Notes: generated by a model from the letters alone, not told the origin. DNA of 64,000 nucleotides from Piscinibacter sp943370595 (GCA_943370595.1 CALRRO020000010.1:62001-126000), one strand, 5' to 3'. Shown: positions 36,501 through 44,775, counted from the first letter of the stretch. Numbers and translations are program-made.

Positions 36501-36608
36501 GAGCGAGTCGACGAAGGCCCGCTGGTGCTGGTGGAAACGCGCAAGGATCTGTCGCAGATCACGCTGCCGTTCGACACCGCCGCCTCGGAGCAGCGCGCGC
36601 CGCAGTAA
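33573..36608 (+). CDS. rne: Ribonuclease E
   Basis: A 1011-residue endoribonuclease. The N-terminal half is the catalytic core: MKRMLINATQQEERRLAIVD, an S1 domain (GNIYKAVVTRVEPSLEACFV), the 5' sensor, a DNase I-like region with VSVDVNSARSTRG and VVDFIDMEE, and the zinc-link CPRCNGTGHIRD near residue 402 that joins dimers. The C-terminal half is low-complexity: Pro/Ala stretches, a segment around residue 570 (GFFGWVKRLFGGG, a probable membrane-binding amphipathic helix), then Arg-Gly-Glu-rich repeats at about 600-740 and a further Arg-rich patch near 770 and 830, which serve RNA and partner binding. AGGAGGAG lies 5 bases before the ATG; a GTG two codons earlier is less well spaced. It processes rRNA and tRNA and drives mRNA decay. 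Confidence 0.95.
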   Translation: MKRMLINATQQEERRLAIVDGQKLLDFETEIEGREQRKGNIYKAVVTRVEPSLEACFVDYGEDRHGFLPFKEIAKEYFKQGVSVRDAKIQDVISNGQELLVQVEKEERGNKGAALTTFVSLAGRYLVLMPNNPRGGGVSRRIEGEDREELKENLESLDYPKGMSLIARTAGIGRSAAELQWDLNYMLKLWDAIDGASKGGKGAFLIYQESSLVIRAIRDYFTADIGEILIDTDDIFDQAQQFMNHVMPETAHKVKRYRDDAPLFSRFQIEHQIETAFSRTVNLPSGGAIVIDHTEALVSVDVNSARSTRGSDIEETATRTNLEAADEIARQMRLRDLGGLIVVDFIDMEESKNRREVETRLRDALRQDRARVQFSSISKFGLLELSRQRLRPALSEGSHITCPRCNGTGHIRDTESSALQILRMVQEESMKENTAAVHVQVPVEVTSFLLNEKRTEITKIELKQRVTVLLVPNKNLDTPNYRLERLRHDDPRLENLQASYTMIDDVEDEVGITRREKVKAKQEPVIKGILPDAPAPQPEPKPEPVAAAPVAAPAPAPMVAAPAPVAAGSGFFGWVKRLFGGGEAAAPAPAPAVAAPAPAAEPRKEGRGERGGRGGRDGRRGERGERGERGERGEARADGRGGREGREGRENREGRDGRGRRNERAERPEGEEAQQQPRADGAPPQEARGEGRRGGRGERGERNERGGERAERGERAERGERGERGERQERRPAPETASAEAVPAQAFVDTIPVADGASEGGETQGERSRRRRRGRGGRDRDESRAGEVSNETLNGDAPLPAEGEAAVEPMATSEVVEAAPAAAEGEEREGGRRRGRGRDRQRRERRDEGAPLEASDVNGEASAPVDAGPVAMADAAAPVEVQPLAGVAEPEMPAAVAPVAVAAVAAPTPAAAPAVAPAPVAAKVEAFVLPADQLAAVAEQAGLQWVNSDAEKIRAVQEAMAREPKPVHVPRERKPVERVDEGPLVLVETRKDLSQITLPFDTAASEQRAPQ

Positions 36609-36628
36609 GCGGTTCGCCGCTTCGAAAC

Positions 36629-36760
36629 AACGCCGCCGCGGCTCAGGCCAAAGCGAAGGCCCTGCGCAGCTGGCCAGCGTCGGCCTGAGTTGAGCCGCCT
36701 GCGCTGCGCAGTTGCACAGGCGCTTCGCTTCGGCGGCTCACGCCCGGCGGCGTTTCTCGT
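36629..36760. terminator. Large branched inverted repeat between rne and nagZ
   Basis: Outer arms AACGCCGCC (36629-36637) and GGCGGCGTT (36746-36754) enclose an inner stem CTCAGGCC (36642-36649) / GGCCTGAG (36682-36689) and further GC-rich dyads. The plus-strand outer arm is followed by TTCTCGTTCT. Located between convergent genes, it most likely ends transcription in both directions. Confidence 0.55.
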
Positions 36761-36769
36761 TCTGGATTG

Positions 36770-37825
36770 CTAGGGCAGTCGTTCGAGGGAGCGCTGGTAG
36801 ACCGGGTCGTGCATCAGTTCGTCCCAGGACAGCGGCTCGCTCTGTGGCAGCAGCCGCAGCCGGCGCGCTTCGCTGTCGGGGTCGAGCTGCCAGTGTCCGT
36901 CGGCCAGGCCCTGGTCCATGCCGTCGAGCAGCGCATCGACGGCCGCGCCGCCATCGACCGACTGATTGCACAGCAGCACCAGGTCGCAACCGGCCGACAG
37001 CGCGATGCCCGCCGCCTCGGCGTAGCTGACCTCGACACCGCCGACCCGGCGCGCGCCTTCCATGCTCAGGTCGTCGCTGAAGATCGCGCCGGTGAAGCCG
37101 AGCTGCTGGCGCAGGACCTCCTTCAGCCAGCGCGGCGAGAAGCCGGCCGGGTGGGCATCGACCTTGGGATAGATCACGTGCGCCGGCATCACGCTGGCGA
37201 GGCTCGTCGACAGCCATTCGTAGGGCCGCGCGTCGTCGGCGAGGATGGCCTTCAGGCTGCGTTGGTCGATCGGCACTTCGGTGTGGCTGTCGGCCTTCAC
37301 GTAGCCATGGCCGGGGAAGTGCTTGCCGCAATTGGACATGCCGGCCAGCAGCAGGCCGTGCATCAAGCTCTTGGCCAGCATCGTGGCGACACGCGCATCG
37401 CGGTGGAAGGCACGGTCGCCGATCACGCCGCTGCCGCCATGGTCGAGGTCGAGAACCGGCGTGAAGCTGAGGTCGACGCCGCAGGCGCGCAGCTCGGCGC
37501 CGAGCACATGGCCGGCAGCGGTGGCGGCGTCGGTGGCGGTCAACGCATCCTTCATCCACAGCTCGCCGAGCACACGCATCGCCGGCAGGTGGGTGAAGCC
37601 ATCGGTGCGGAAGCGCTGCACGCGGCCGCCTTCGTGGTCGACGCAGATCAGCAGGTCGGAGCGGATCGCCTTGATCTCGGCGGTGAGCTCGACCAGCTGA
37701 TGCCGATCGACCCAGTTGCGCGCGAACAGGATCATGCCGCCGACCAGCGGGTGGGCGAGGCGGCGGCGGTCGGCGGCGGTCAGCTCGGTGCCGGCGATGT
37801 CGAGGATGACGGGGGCGTGGTTCAT
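36770..37825 (-). CDS. nagZ: Beta-N-acetylhexosaminidase NagZ
   Basis: A 351-residue glycoside hydrolase family 3 enzyme. Key features: GGMILFARNWVDRHQL, CVDHEGGRVQRFR, GKHFPGHGYVKADSH (the family's K-H-F-x-G-H-G with catalytic His) and AIFSDDLSMEGA (catalytic Asp). NagZ removes GlcNAc from anhydromuropeptides in peptidoglycan recycling in the cytoplasm. Its ATG directly follows the acpS stop, so it is the end of the long minus-strand operon and convergent with rne. Confidence 0.95.
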   Translation of the reverse strand: MNHAPVILDIAGTELTAADRRRLAHPLVGGMILFARNWVDRHQLVELTAEIKAIRSDLLICVDHEGGRVQRFRTDGFTHLPAMRVLGELWMKDALTATDAATAAGHVLGAELRACGVDLSFTPVLDLDHGGSGVIGDRAFHRDARVATMLAKSLMHGLLLAGMSNCGKHFPGHGYVKADSHTEVPIDQRSLKAILADDARPYEWLSTSLASVMPAHVIYPKVDAHPAGFSPRWLKEVLRQQLGFTGAIFSDDLSMEGARRVGGVEVSYAEAAGIALSAGCDLVLLCNQSVDGGAAVDALLDGMDQGLADGHWQLDPDSEARRLRLLPQSEPLSWDELMHDPVYQRSLERLP

Positions 37826-38224
37826 CTAGGGGTCCTGGGTCTCGACCACGACGAAGCTCGCCGCGTAGTCGGTTTCGTCGGTGACGCTGACGTGGGCGCG
37901 CAGTCGGCGCTCGGCGAACCAGTCGGCCAGCGCACCGTGCAGGCGGATCTCGGGCTTGCCGCTGCGGGCCTTGACGATCTCGCAGTGGCGCCAGGTCATC
38001 GGCATGCGCATGCCCATTCCAATGGCCTTGGAGAAGGCTTCCTTGGCCGAGAAGCGTGTCGCCAGGTAGCTGATGCCGCGTGCCTCGACCCGCGCGAGCC
38101 GCTCGCGGAACACCTCGAGCTCGTGCGGCCCGAGCACCTTCAGCGCGAAGCGTTCGCCGCGGCGTGCGTAGGTCTCGCGCAGGCGACGGATGTCGCAGAT
38201 GTCGGTGCCGATGCCGTAGATCAC
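37826..38224 (-). CDS. acpS: Holo-[acyl-carrier-protein] synthase
   Basis: A 132-residue phosphopantetheinyl transferase beginning at GTG: IYGIGTDICDIRRL with the metal-binding Asp, and TRFSAKEAFSKAIGMGM with the conserved W/F-S-x-K-E-A motif. It transfers 4'-phosphopantetheine from CoA to apo-ACP. The acpP gene lies 13 kb upstream in the same strand run. It follows pdxJ, the conserved pairing in proteobacteria. Confidence 0.95.
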   Translation of the reverse strand: MIYGIGTDICDIRRLRETYARRGERFALKVLGPHELEVFRERLARVEARGISYLATRFSAKEAFSKAIGMGMRMPMTWRHCEIVKARSGKPEIRLHGALADWFAERRLRAHVSVTDETDYAASFVVVETQDP

Positions 38225-38231
38225 AGGACCG

Positions 38232-39029
38232 TCAGGCGTATGCGCGGTGGATGCAACGCAGGTAGTCGCGCACCGTCTCGCCGAGGCCGAGCTCGAGCGC
38301 GTCGGCGATCAGCGCGTGGCCGATGGACACCTCCTGCACGCCGGGCACGGCGCGCAGGAAGTCGGCGAGGTTGTCGCGGTTGAGGTCGTGGCCGGCGTTC
38401 AGCCCCAGCCCTTCGGCGAGCGCCGCCTGCGCCGCCGCGGTGAAGCCGGCCAGCACCCGCGCATGCTGCGGCGTGCCGTGGGCGCGGGCATAGGTCTCGG
38501 TGTAGAGCTCGACGCGGTCGGCGCCAGCCTCGCGCGCCCCGCGCATCTGCGCCGGCTCCGGGTCCATGAACAGACTCACGCGCAGGTCCATCGCCTTGCA
38601 TTCGGCCACCAGAGGGGCGAGGCGTGCATGGTCGTCGGGGAAGCGCCAGCCGTGGTCCGAGGTCGGCTGGTCGACGCTGTCGGGCACGAAGGTCACCTGG
38701 TGCACCGGCAGGCCACGCCTGACGAGGTCGCGCACGCAGTCCATCAGGTTGTGGAAGGGGTTGCCCTCGATGTTGTACTCCGCTTGCGGCCAGGCCTTGA
38801 GCAGCTCGCCGAGGTCGGTCACGTCATGCGGGCGGATGTGCCGTTCGTCGGGCCGCGGGTGCACGGTGATGCCCTGGCAGCCGGCCTCCAGCGCCAGCGT
38901 GGCGGCGCGGGTCACGCTGGGAATGCCCAGCGCACGCGTATTGCGCAGCAACGCGACCTTGTTGAGGTTGACCGACAGCGCGGTCATGCCGCGATGCGCA
39001 TCGAGTCCGATGGTGAGCAGTGGGTTCAT
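38232..39029 (-). CDS. pdxJ: Pyridoxine 5'-phosphate synthase
   Basis: A 265-residue TIM-barrel enzyme that condenses 3-amino-2-oxopropyl phosphate with deoxyxylulose 5-phosphate in vitamin B6 synthesis. Motifs include LSVNLNKVALLRNTR, GITVHPRPDERHIRPHDV, EYNIEGNP, CLFVPD-equivalent VTFVPDSVDQPTSDHGW and GLNAGHDLN. The first ATG, one base inside the recO stop (TGATG), is used here. The family's conserved sequence begins at the internal Met15, so the true start could be 38987 (251 residues); neither has a clear Shine-Dalgarno. Confidence 0.92.
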   Translation of the reverse strand: MNPLLTIGLDAHRGMTALSVNLNKVALLRNTRALGIPSVTRAATLALEAGCQGITVHPRPDERHIRPHDVTDLGELLKAWPQAEYNIEGNPFHNLMDCVRDLVRRGLPVHQVTFVPDSVDQPTSDHGWRFPDDHARLAPLVAECKAMDLRVSLFMDPEPAQMRGAREAGADRVELYTETYARAHGTPQHARVLAGFTAAAQAALAEGLGLNAGHDLNRDNLADFLRAVPGVQEVSIGHALIADALELGLGETVRDYLRCIHRAYA

Positions 39030-39793
39030 CAGAGGCCCTGGACGTCGCGCATCACCTCTCGGGTGCGCAGTGCCGTGGAGCCCAGATGATAGTGAAGCAG
39101 CGAACGCAGTTGCAGCTTCATCGCCGGCAGGGCCAGCGCACAGGTCTGCTGCAGCGCCTCCAGGCTGCCGTGTGCCAGAGCGGCCTGGGCGCCCGCCAGC
39201 AGCGCACCGGGCAGGCCGGCTTCGTCGGCACGGGCCTCGGTGACGCCAGCCTCGGGCCGCAGCGCGTAGAGCGTCTGCGCGGCCAGCGGCTGCTGCGTCA
39301 GCGTGGCGATGCCCAGATCGGGCAGCAGGCCGATCTCCTTGAGCAGGGTCAGCTCGAAGGCGCGCAGCGCCGCCTGCGTGCGCTCGTCCTCGCCAGCGCC
39401 GAGGCCGGGCAGGGTCTGCGCGTAGGCGTCGAACAGCGCCGGGTGGGCGTCGTGGCGCGCCAGCAGCTTCATCAGCAGTTCGTTGAGGTAGAAGCCACTG
39501 AACAGCGCCGCGCCGGAGAGCATGGCCGGGCCGCCGGCCCATTCGGCCTGGCGCAGCGTCTGGATGTCACCAGCGCCTTCGCCTTCGGGCAGCCGGCCGA
39601 GCGAGACGTTGACCCGCTGGAACGGCAGCAGCACCGCACGCAGATTGGAATGCGGCTTCTTCGCGCCCTTGGCAACGACCGCGACACGGCCCTGGGAGCG
39701 CGTGAACAGGTCGAGGATCAGGCTGGACTCGCTCCAGTCGTAGCGGTGCAGCACATAGGCCGCCAGCGGCGCCGCGCCGCGCGCCGTCGCCAT
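39029..39793 (-). CDS. recO: DNA repair protein RecO
   Basis: A 254-residue RecO. The N-terminal OB-fold is seen as YVLHRYDWSESSLILDLFTR and GRVAVVAKGAKKPHSNLRAVL, followed by a helical domain (GFYLNELLMKLLARHDAHP). RecO loads RecA onto SSB-coated DNA with RecR in the RecFOR pathway. It follows era by 4 bases, as in many proteobacteria. Confidence 0.93.
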   Translation of the reverse strand: MATARGAAPLAAYVLHRYDWSESSLILDLFTRSQGRVAVVAKGAKKPHSNLRAVLLPFQRVNVSLGRLPEGEGAGDIQTLRQAEWAGGPAMLSGAALFSGFYLNELLMKLLARHDAHPALFDAYAQTLPGLGAGEDERTQAALRAFELTLLKEIGLLPDLGIATLTQQPLAAQTLYALRPEAGVTEARADEAGLPGALLAGAQAALAHGSLEALQQTCALALPAMKLQLRSLLHYHLGSTALRTREVMRDVQGL

Positions 39794-39797
39794 CGTC

Positions 39798-40724
39798 CTA
39801 TTCGTAGCCGTAGCTGCGCAGGTGGTCCTCGTCGGCCGCCCAGCCGGAGCGTACCTTGACGAACAGCTCGAGGAAGACCTTGGCGTCCATCAGCGTCTCG
39901 AGCTCCTGGCGCGCCTCGGAGCCGATGCGCTTGAGCCGCTCGCCGCCCGCGCCAATGATCATGCCCTTGTGCGCATCGCGCTCGACCACGATGGATGCGG
40001 CGATGCGGCGCAGGTTGCCCTCCTCCTCGTACTTGTCGATGACGACGGTCGAGGTGTAGGGCAGTTCGTCGCCGGTCAAGCGGAACAGCTTCTCGCGGAT
40101 GATCTCGCTGGCCAGGAAGCGGTCGCTGCGGTCGGTCAGCGCATCTTCCTCGTAGAACCAGCCCTGTTCGGGCAGGTAGGGCTTGACGATCTGCAGCAGG
40201 CGCTCGACATCGGCCGGCTTCTTCGCCGACAGCGGCACGAACTCGGCAAAGGCATGCCGGTCCTGCATGCCCTTGAGCCACGGCGCCAGTTCGGCGCGGC
40301 GGTGCACGGCGTCGAGCTTGTTGGCAATCAGGAACACCGGCTTGCTGGTCAGCCCATCGCCCTGGATCAGCGACAGCACCTTGGCGTCGTCCAGCCCGAA
40401 GCGCCCAGCCTCGACGACGAACAGCACCACGTCGACGTCGGCCAGCACGCCCTGCACCGTCCGGTTCAGCGTGCGGTTCAGCGCCGCACCGTGGCGCGTC
40501 TGGAAGCCCGGCGTGTCGACGAAGACGAACTGCGTGTCGCCGACGGTGCGGATGCCGGTGATGCGGTGCCGCGTGGTCTGCGCCTTGGCCGACGTGATGC
40601 TGATCTTCTGGCCGACCAGCGCGTTGAGCAGCGTCGACTTGCCGACGTTGGGCCGCCCGACGATGGCGATCAGGCCGCAGCGCTGCGCCGCGGGCGGTTC
40701 TTCAGAAGGGGTGGTGTCGGTCAT
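39798..40724 (-). CDS. era: GTPase Era
   Basis: A 308-residue protein. The GTPase domain has IVGRPNVGKSTLLNALVGQK, the switch region TSAKAQTTRHRITGI, VDTPGFQ, ANKLDAV and SAKK; the C-terminal KH domain has GMIIGAGGERLKRIGSEAR. Era binds 16S rRNA near its 3' end during 30S assembly. The ATG overlaps the rnc stop by 4 bases, the conserved rnc-era coupling. Confidence 0.97.
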   Translation of the reverse strand: MTDTTPSEEPPAAQRCGLIAIVGRPNVGKSTLLNALVGQKISITSAKAQTTRHRITGIRTVGDTQFVFVDTPGFQTRHGAALNRTLNRTVQGVLADVDVVLFVVEAGRFGLDDAKVLSLIQGDGLTSKPVFLIANKLDAVHRRAELAPWLKGMQDRHAFAEFVPLSAKKPADVERLLQIVKPYLPEQGWFYEEDALTDRSDRFLASEIIREKLFRLTGDELPYTSTVVIDKYEEEGNLRRIAASIVVERDAHKGMIIGAGGERLKRIGSEARQELETLMDAKVFLELFVKVRSGWAADEDHLRSYGYE

Positions 40725-41425
40725 GAGCGAAGGGGTCCGCCGGGGCGGTCGCTCGCCTTCAGCACGTCGAGCATCTTGCGCGCGGCTTCCTGCTCGGCCT
40801 GGCGGCGCGAGCGGCCTTCGCCGGCCTGCGTCAGGCCGAGCGCCGGCACCACGCATTCGACCTCGAAGGTCTGCGCGTGAGCCTGGCCGCGCGTCGCGGC
40901 GATGCGGTAGGTCGGCACGGGCAGGCGGCGTGCCTGCAGCCATTCCTGCAGTTCGGTTTTCGCGTCCTTCGCCCAGCTACCGATCTCGGTGCCGGCGATC
41001 ACCTCGCCGAACAGGCGCTGCACCAGGGCACGCGCCGCATCGAAGCCGGCATCGAGGAACACGGCACCGATCACGGCCTCGAGCGCATCGGCCAGGATGG
41101 AAGCGCGCTGTGCGCCGCCGCCGCGCGCCTCGCCTTCGGACAGGCGAACCACGTCCGGCAAGCCAAGCTGCAGGGCCATGCGGTGCAGGCTGTCCTCGCG
41201 CACGAGGTGGGCGCGCACGCGTGTCAGGTCGCCTTCGTCGGAACCGGCGAAGCGCTCGAACAGCAGGCTGGACACCGCCAGGCTGAGCACAGCGTCGCCG
41301 AGAAACTCGAGGCGCTCGTTGTGGTCGGCGCCGAAGCTGCGGTGCGTCAGCGCGCGATCGAGCAGTGCCATCTGCTGGAAGCGATGGCCGAGGCGGTTCT
41401 GGAGATCGTCGATTGATTGGTCCAT
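40721..41425 (-). CDS. rnc: Ribonuclease III
   Basis: A 234-residue double-strand-specific endonuclease. The catalytic signature NERLEFLGDAVLSLAV is intact and a second acidic cluster ADALEAVIGAVFLDAG follows; the C-terminal dsRNA-binding domain is at about residues 160-225 (DAKTELQEWLQARRL, GEGRSRRQAEQEAARKML). It processes rRNA precursors and regulates mRNAs. It heads the rnc-era-recO-pdxJ-acpS-nagZ series. Confidence 0.97.
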   Translation of the reverse strand: MDQSIDDLQNRLGHRFQQMALLDRALTHRSFGADHNERLEFLGDAVLSLAVSSLLFERFAGSDEGDLTRVRAHLVREDSLHRMALQLGLPDVVRLSEGEARGGGAQRASILADALEAVIGAVFLDAGFDAARALVQRLFGEVIAGTEIGSWAKDAKTELQEWLQARRLPVPTYRIAATRGQAHAQTFEVECVVPALGLTQAGEGRSRRQAEQEAARKMLDVLKASDRPGGPLRS

Positions 41426-41472
41426 CGGGTCGGTTGTCGTCGGGCACGAAGCCCGGGATGGCCCCCGCTGCG

Positions 41473-41844
41473 CTACTTCTTCGAGCGCCCCTCGTATTTG
41501 ATGAGCAGGTAGACCGGAGCGACGAGCTCGATCTCCTTGTCGTAGGCGAAGCTCACCACGACCTGCTCGTTTTCCTTCGTGATCTGCAGGTCCTTGCCGC
41601 CGATCGAGGTGATCGAATACTCGATCTGCTTCTGCCGCTCGAAGGCGTTACGGATCTCAGGCACCGTGCCGCCACCTTCCTTGGCGATCTTGTCGACGGC
41701 GCGCTGGATCGTGTAGAACTCGTTGACCGTCGGCAGCACACGCATCACCACCAGGGCGGTCATGCCGATCAGGATGGCCCAGAACATCAGCCCGAACAAG
41801 GTGACGCCGCGCTGGCGGCGGCTCGATGCAAACTTTCCGGTCAT
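41473..41844 (-). CDS. DUF4845 single-pass membrane protein
   Basis: A 123-residue protein with one N-terminal membrane helix (GVTLFGLMFWAILIGMTALV, preceded by Arg-rich RRQRG), resembling a pilin-like N-terminus, and a small external alpha/beta domain. This DUF4845 family is regularly found between lepB and rnc in beta- and gammaproteobacteria; no function is known. It is 39 bases after lepB. Confidence 0.85.
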   Translation of the reverse strand: MTGKFASSRRQRGVTLFGLMFWAILIGMTALVVMRVLPTVNEFYTIQRAVDKIAKEGGGTVPEIRNAFERQKQIEYSITSIGGKDLQITKENEQVVVSFAYDKEIELVAPVYLLIKYEGRSKK

Positions 41845-41883
41845 GCGTTCATGCTCCCGTCGTGAACCCTGCCCTGCGGCGCG

Positions 41884-42861
41884 TCAGTGGAACGAGCCGA
41901 TGCGCTTCGGGTTGCCGAAGTTCATCCACACGAAAAATGCCTTGCCGACGATGTTCTCGTCGGGCACGAAACCCCAGTAGCGCGAGTCCTCGGAATTGTC
42001 GCGGTTGTCGCCCATCATGAAGTAGTGCCCCTCGGGCACCTTGCAGGTGACGCCCTCGGCACTGTAGCGGCAGTTGTCGCGGTATGGGAAGGCGTAGGCG
42101 CCATCCGCACCGAAGGGACGCTGCGCCTGCAGGTTCACCAGGATGCGGTGCTCGACGTCGCCGAGCTTCTCCTTGAACTCGGGGAAGTAGCGCAGCGAGT
42201 CTTCGTCGTAGAAGCCCGGCGGCGGCAGCGCCTCCAGCGGCACTTCCTGGCCGTTGACCGAAAGCTTCTGGTTGCGGAAGGTGATCTCGTCGCCGGGCAG
42301 CCCGACGACCCGCTTGATGTAGTCGACGCTGGTGTCGCGCGGGAAGCGGAACACCATCACGTCGCCGCGCTTCGGGTCGTTGTTGGCGATGATCTTCTTG
42401 TTGATCACCGGCAGGCGCACGCCGTAGTGGTACTTGTTCACCAGGATCAGGTCACCGACCAGCAGCGTCGGGATCATCGATCCGGACGGGATCTTGAAGG
42501 GTTCGAACAGAAAGGAGCGCAGCAGGAACACCGCCAGGATCACCGGGAACAGCCCGGCCGTCCAGTCCAGCCACCAGGGCTGCATCAGCAGCTTCTCTCG
42601 CGCCGGGGCCAGGTCGGTGTCGACCTGGGTGATGCCCTGGGCCGCCAGTTGCGAGCGGCGCGCCGTGTCCTGCGCTTCCAGCGTCCTGGCCGCAGCGGCG
42701 CGACGCGGTGCGAAATGGAATCGCTCGGCCAGCCAGTAGGCCAGCGTGACGACGCTGAGGATGAACAGCAGCAGCGAGAAGTTTCCCGTCCACTTGCCGA
42801 GGTACCAGCCTCCCAGGTACAGCGCGAGCACGCCGTACAGCACTCCGGTCAGATAACCCAT
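41884..42861 (-). CDS. lepB: Signal peptidase I
   Basis: A 325-residue inner-membrane protease. Two N-terminal membrane helices and a second region (FPVILAVFLLRSFLFEPFKI) precede the catalytic Ser in PSGSMIPTLLVGD and the Lys in VDYIKRVVGLPGDEI. Box E is MGDNRDNSEDSRYWG. A Cys pair (DNCRYSAEGVTC) marks the extra loop of proteobacterial LepB. It removes signal peptides from exported preproteins. The start shares one base with the lepA stop (TGATG), the standard lepA-lepB coupling. Confidence 0.96.
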   Translation of the reverse strand: MGYLTGVLYGVLALYLGGWYLGKWTGNFSLLLFILSVVTLAYWLAERFHFAPRRAAAARTLEAQDTARRSQLAAQGITQVDTDLAPAREKLLMQPWWLDWTAGLFPVILAVFLLRSFLFEPFKIPSGSMIPTLLVGDLILVNKYHYGVRLPVINKKIIANNDPKRGDVMVFRFPRDTSVDYIKRVVGLPGDEITFRNQKLSVNGQEVPLEALPPPGFYDEDSLRYFPEFKEKLGDVEHRILVNLQAQRPFGADGAYAFPYRDNCRYSAEGVTCKVPEGHYFMMGDNRDNSEDSRYWGFVPDENIVGKAFFVWMNFGNPKRIGSFH

Positions 42862-44669
42862 CAGTCGTCCACCTGGAGGATGGCCAGAAACGCCTCCTGA
42901 GGCACCTCGACGGAGCCGATCTGCTTCATGCGTTTCTTGCCCGCCTTCTGTTTTTCGAGCAGCTTGCGCTTGCGGGTGATGTCGCCGCCGTAGCACTTGG
43001 CCAGCACGTTCTTGCGCAGCGCCTTGATTGTCTCACGCGCGATGATGTTGGCCCCGATGGCGGCCTGCACGGCCACGTCGTACATCTGGCGCGAGATCAG
43101 CTCGCGCATCTTGCTCACCACCGCGCGGCTGCGGTACACGCTCTGGCCGCGGTGAACGATGATGGACAGCGCATCGACCTTGTCGCCGTTGAGCAGGATG
43201 TCGACCTTGACCACGTCGGAGGCGCGGTACTCCTTGAACTCGTAGTCCATCGAGGCGTAGCCGCGCGACACGCTCTTGAGCTTGTCGAAGAAGTCGAGAA
43301 CGATCTCCGCCAGCGGCATCTCGTAGGTCAGCATGACCTGGCGACCGTGGTAGGCCATGTTGATCTGGTTGCCGCGCTTGAGGTTGGCCAGCGTCATCAC
43401 CGGGCCGACGTAGTCCTGCGGCATGTACAGGTGCACCGTGACGATCGGCTCGCGGATCTCCTTGATGCGCCCGAGGTCGGGCATCTTCGACGGGTTCTCG
43501 ACCTGGATCACTGTGCCGTCGTTGAGTTCGACCTCGTAGACGACGCTGGGCGCGGTGGTGATCAGGTCCTGGTCGAACTCGCGCTCGAGCCGCTCCTGGA
43601 CGATCTCCATGTGCAGCAGCCCGAGGAAGCCGCAGCGGAATCCGAAGCCGAGCGCCTGGCTGACCTCGGGTTCGTACTGCAGCGACGAATCGTTCAGCTT
43701 GAGCTTCTCCAGCGCGTCGCGCAACTGGTCGTACTCGCTTGCTTCGGTCGGGTACAGCCCGGCGAAGACCTGCGGCTTGATCTCCTTGAAGCCTGGCAGC
43801 GGCTCGGTGGCCACGCCGAGGTTGTTCGGCAGCTTCTTCTCGAGCGTGATGGTGTCGCCGACCTTGGCGGCCTGCAGTTCCTTGATGCCGGCAATCACAA
43901 AACCGACCTCGCCGGCCTGCAGCGATTCGCGCGGCAGCGACTTGGGCGTGAACACGCCGAGCTGCTCGACGCCGTAGACCGCGTCGCTGGCCATCAGGCG
44001 GATGCGTTCACCGCGGGTGAGCGAGCCATCGACCACCCGCACCAGCATCACGACGCCGACGTAGTTGTCGAACCAGCTGTCGATGATCATCGCGCGCAGC
44101 GGCGCATCGGTCTTGCCGCGCGGCGCCGGCATACGCTGGATCACCGCCTCGAGGATGTCGTCGATGCCCTCGCCGGTCTTGGCGCTGCAGGGGATCGCGT
44201 TGTCGGCATCGATGCCGATCACGTCCTCGATCTCCTCCTTGGCGCGCTCGGGATCGGCCTGCGGCAGGTCCATCTTGTTGAGCACCGGCACCACCTCGAC
44301 GCCGAGCTCGATGGCGGTGTAGCAGTTGGCGACCGTCTGCGCCTCGACGCCCTGGCTGGCATCGACGACGAGCAAGGCGCCTTCGCAGGCCGACAGCGAG
44401 CGGCTGACCTCGTAGCTGAAGTCGACGTGTCCCGGCGTGTCGATCAGGTTCAGGTTGTAGAGGCGGCCGTCGCGGGCCTTGTACTGGAGCGCGGCGGTCT
44501 GCGCCTTGATCGTGATTCCGCGTTCGCGCTCGATGTCCATCGAGTCGAGCACCTGCGCCTCCATCTCGCGGTCGGACAGGCCGCCGCAACGCTGGATCAA
44601 CCGGTCCGCCAGCGTGCTCTTGCCGTGATCGATGTGGGCAATGATGGAGAAGTTGCGGATGTGGTCCAT
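42861..44669 (-). CDS. lepA: Elongation factor 4 (LepA)
   Basis: A 602-residue translational GTPase, close to the 599 of E. coli. The chosen ATG gives MDHIRNFSIIAHIDHGKST. G2-G3 motifs are ERERGITIKAQTAAL and DTPGHVDFSYEVSRSL, NKMDLP is G4, and the LepA-specific C-terminal domain ends KRMKQIGSVEVPQEAFLAIL. It back-translocates or aids assembly of ribosomes under stress. No Shine-Dalgarno precedes this ATG; a TTG 12 codons earlier is the only alternative. The leader upstream is unusually structured. Confidence 0.96.
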   Translation of the reverse strand: MDHIRNFSIIAHIDHGKSTLADRLIQRCGGLSDREMEAQVLDSMDIERERGITIKAQTAALQYKARDGRLYNLNLIDTPGHVDFSYEVSRSLSACEGALLVVDASQGVEAQTVANCYTAIELGVEVVPVLNKMDLPQADPERAKEEIEDVIGIDADNAIPCSAKTGEGIDDILEAVIQRMPAPRGKTDAPLRAMIIDSWFDNYVGVVMLVRVVDGSLTRGERIRLMASDAVYGVEQLGVFTPKSLPRESLQAGEVGFVIAGIKELQAAKVGDTITLEKKLPNNLGVATEPLPGFKEIKPQVFAGLYPTEASEYDQLRDALEKLKLNDSSLQYEPEVSQALGFGFRCGFLGLLHMEIVQERLEREFDQDLITTAPSVVYEVELNDGTVIQVENPSKMPDLGRIKEIREPIVTVHLYMPQDYVGPVMTLANLKRGNQINMAYHGRQVMLTYEMPLAEIVLDFFDKLKSVSRGYASMDYEFKEYRASDVVKVDILLNGDKVDALSIIVHRGQSVYRSRAVVSKMRELISRQMYDVAVQAAIGANIIARETIKALRKNVLAKCYGGDITRKRKLLEKQKAGKKRMKQIGSVEVPQEAFLAILQVDD

Positions 44670-44702
44670 GAACAGCGGAGCGCGAGCCTCAAGCGGAAGA
44701 CA

Positions 44703-44764
44703 CAACGGCCGGGCCGTTGCGGCGGAGACTCATATCGCGAAGCGATGTGAAGCCGCAAAGCGGC
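44703..44764 (-). promoter_or_regulatory. Three tandem hairpins in the lepA leader
   Basis: Perfect or near-perfect stems follow one another: CAACGGCC/GGCCGTTG with a one-base loop (44703-44719), CATATCGC/GCGATGTG around GAA (44731-44749), and GCCGC/GCGGC around AAA (44752-44764). They lie 34-95 bases upstream of the lepA start, after the intrinsic terminator. They might form a stabilising leader or a repeat remnant. Confidence 0.45.
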
Positions 44765-44775
44765 GTGTCGAAGCC

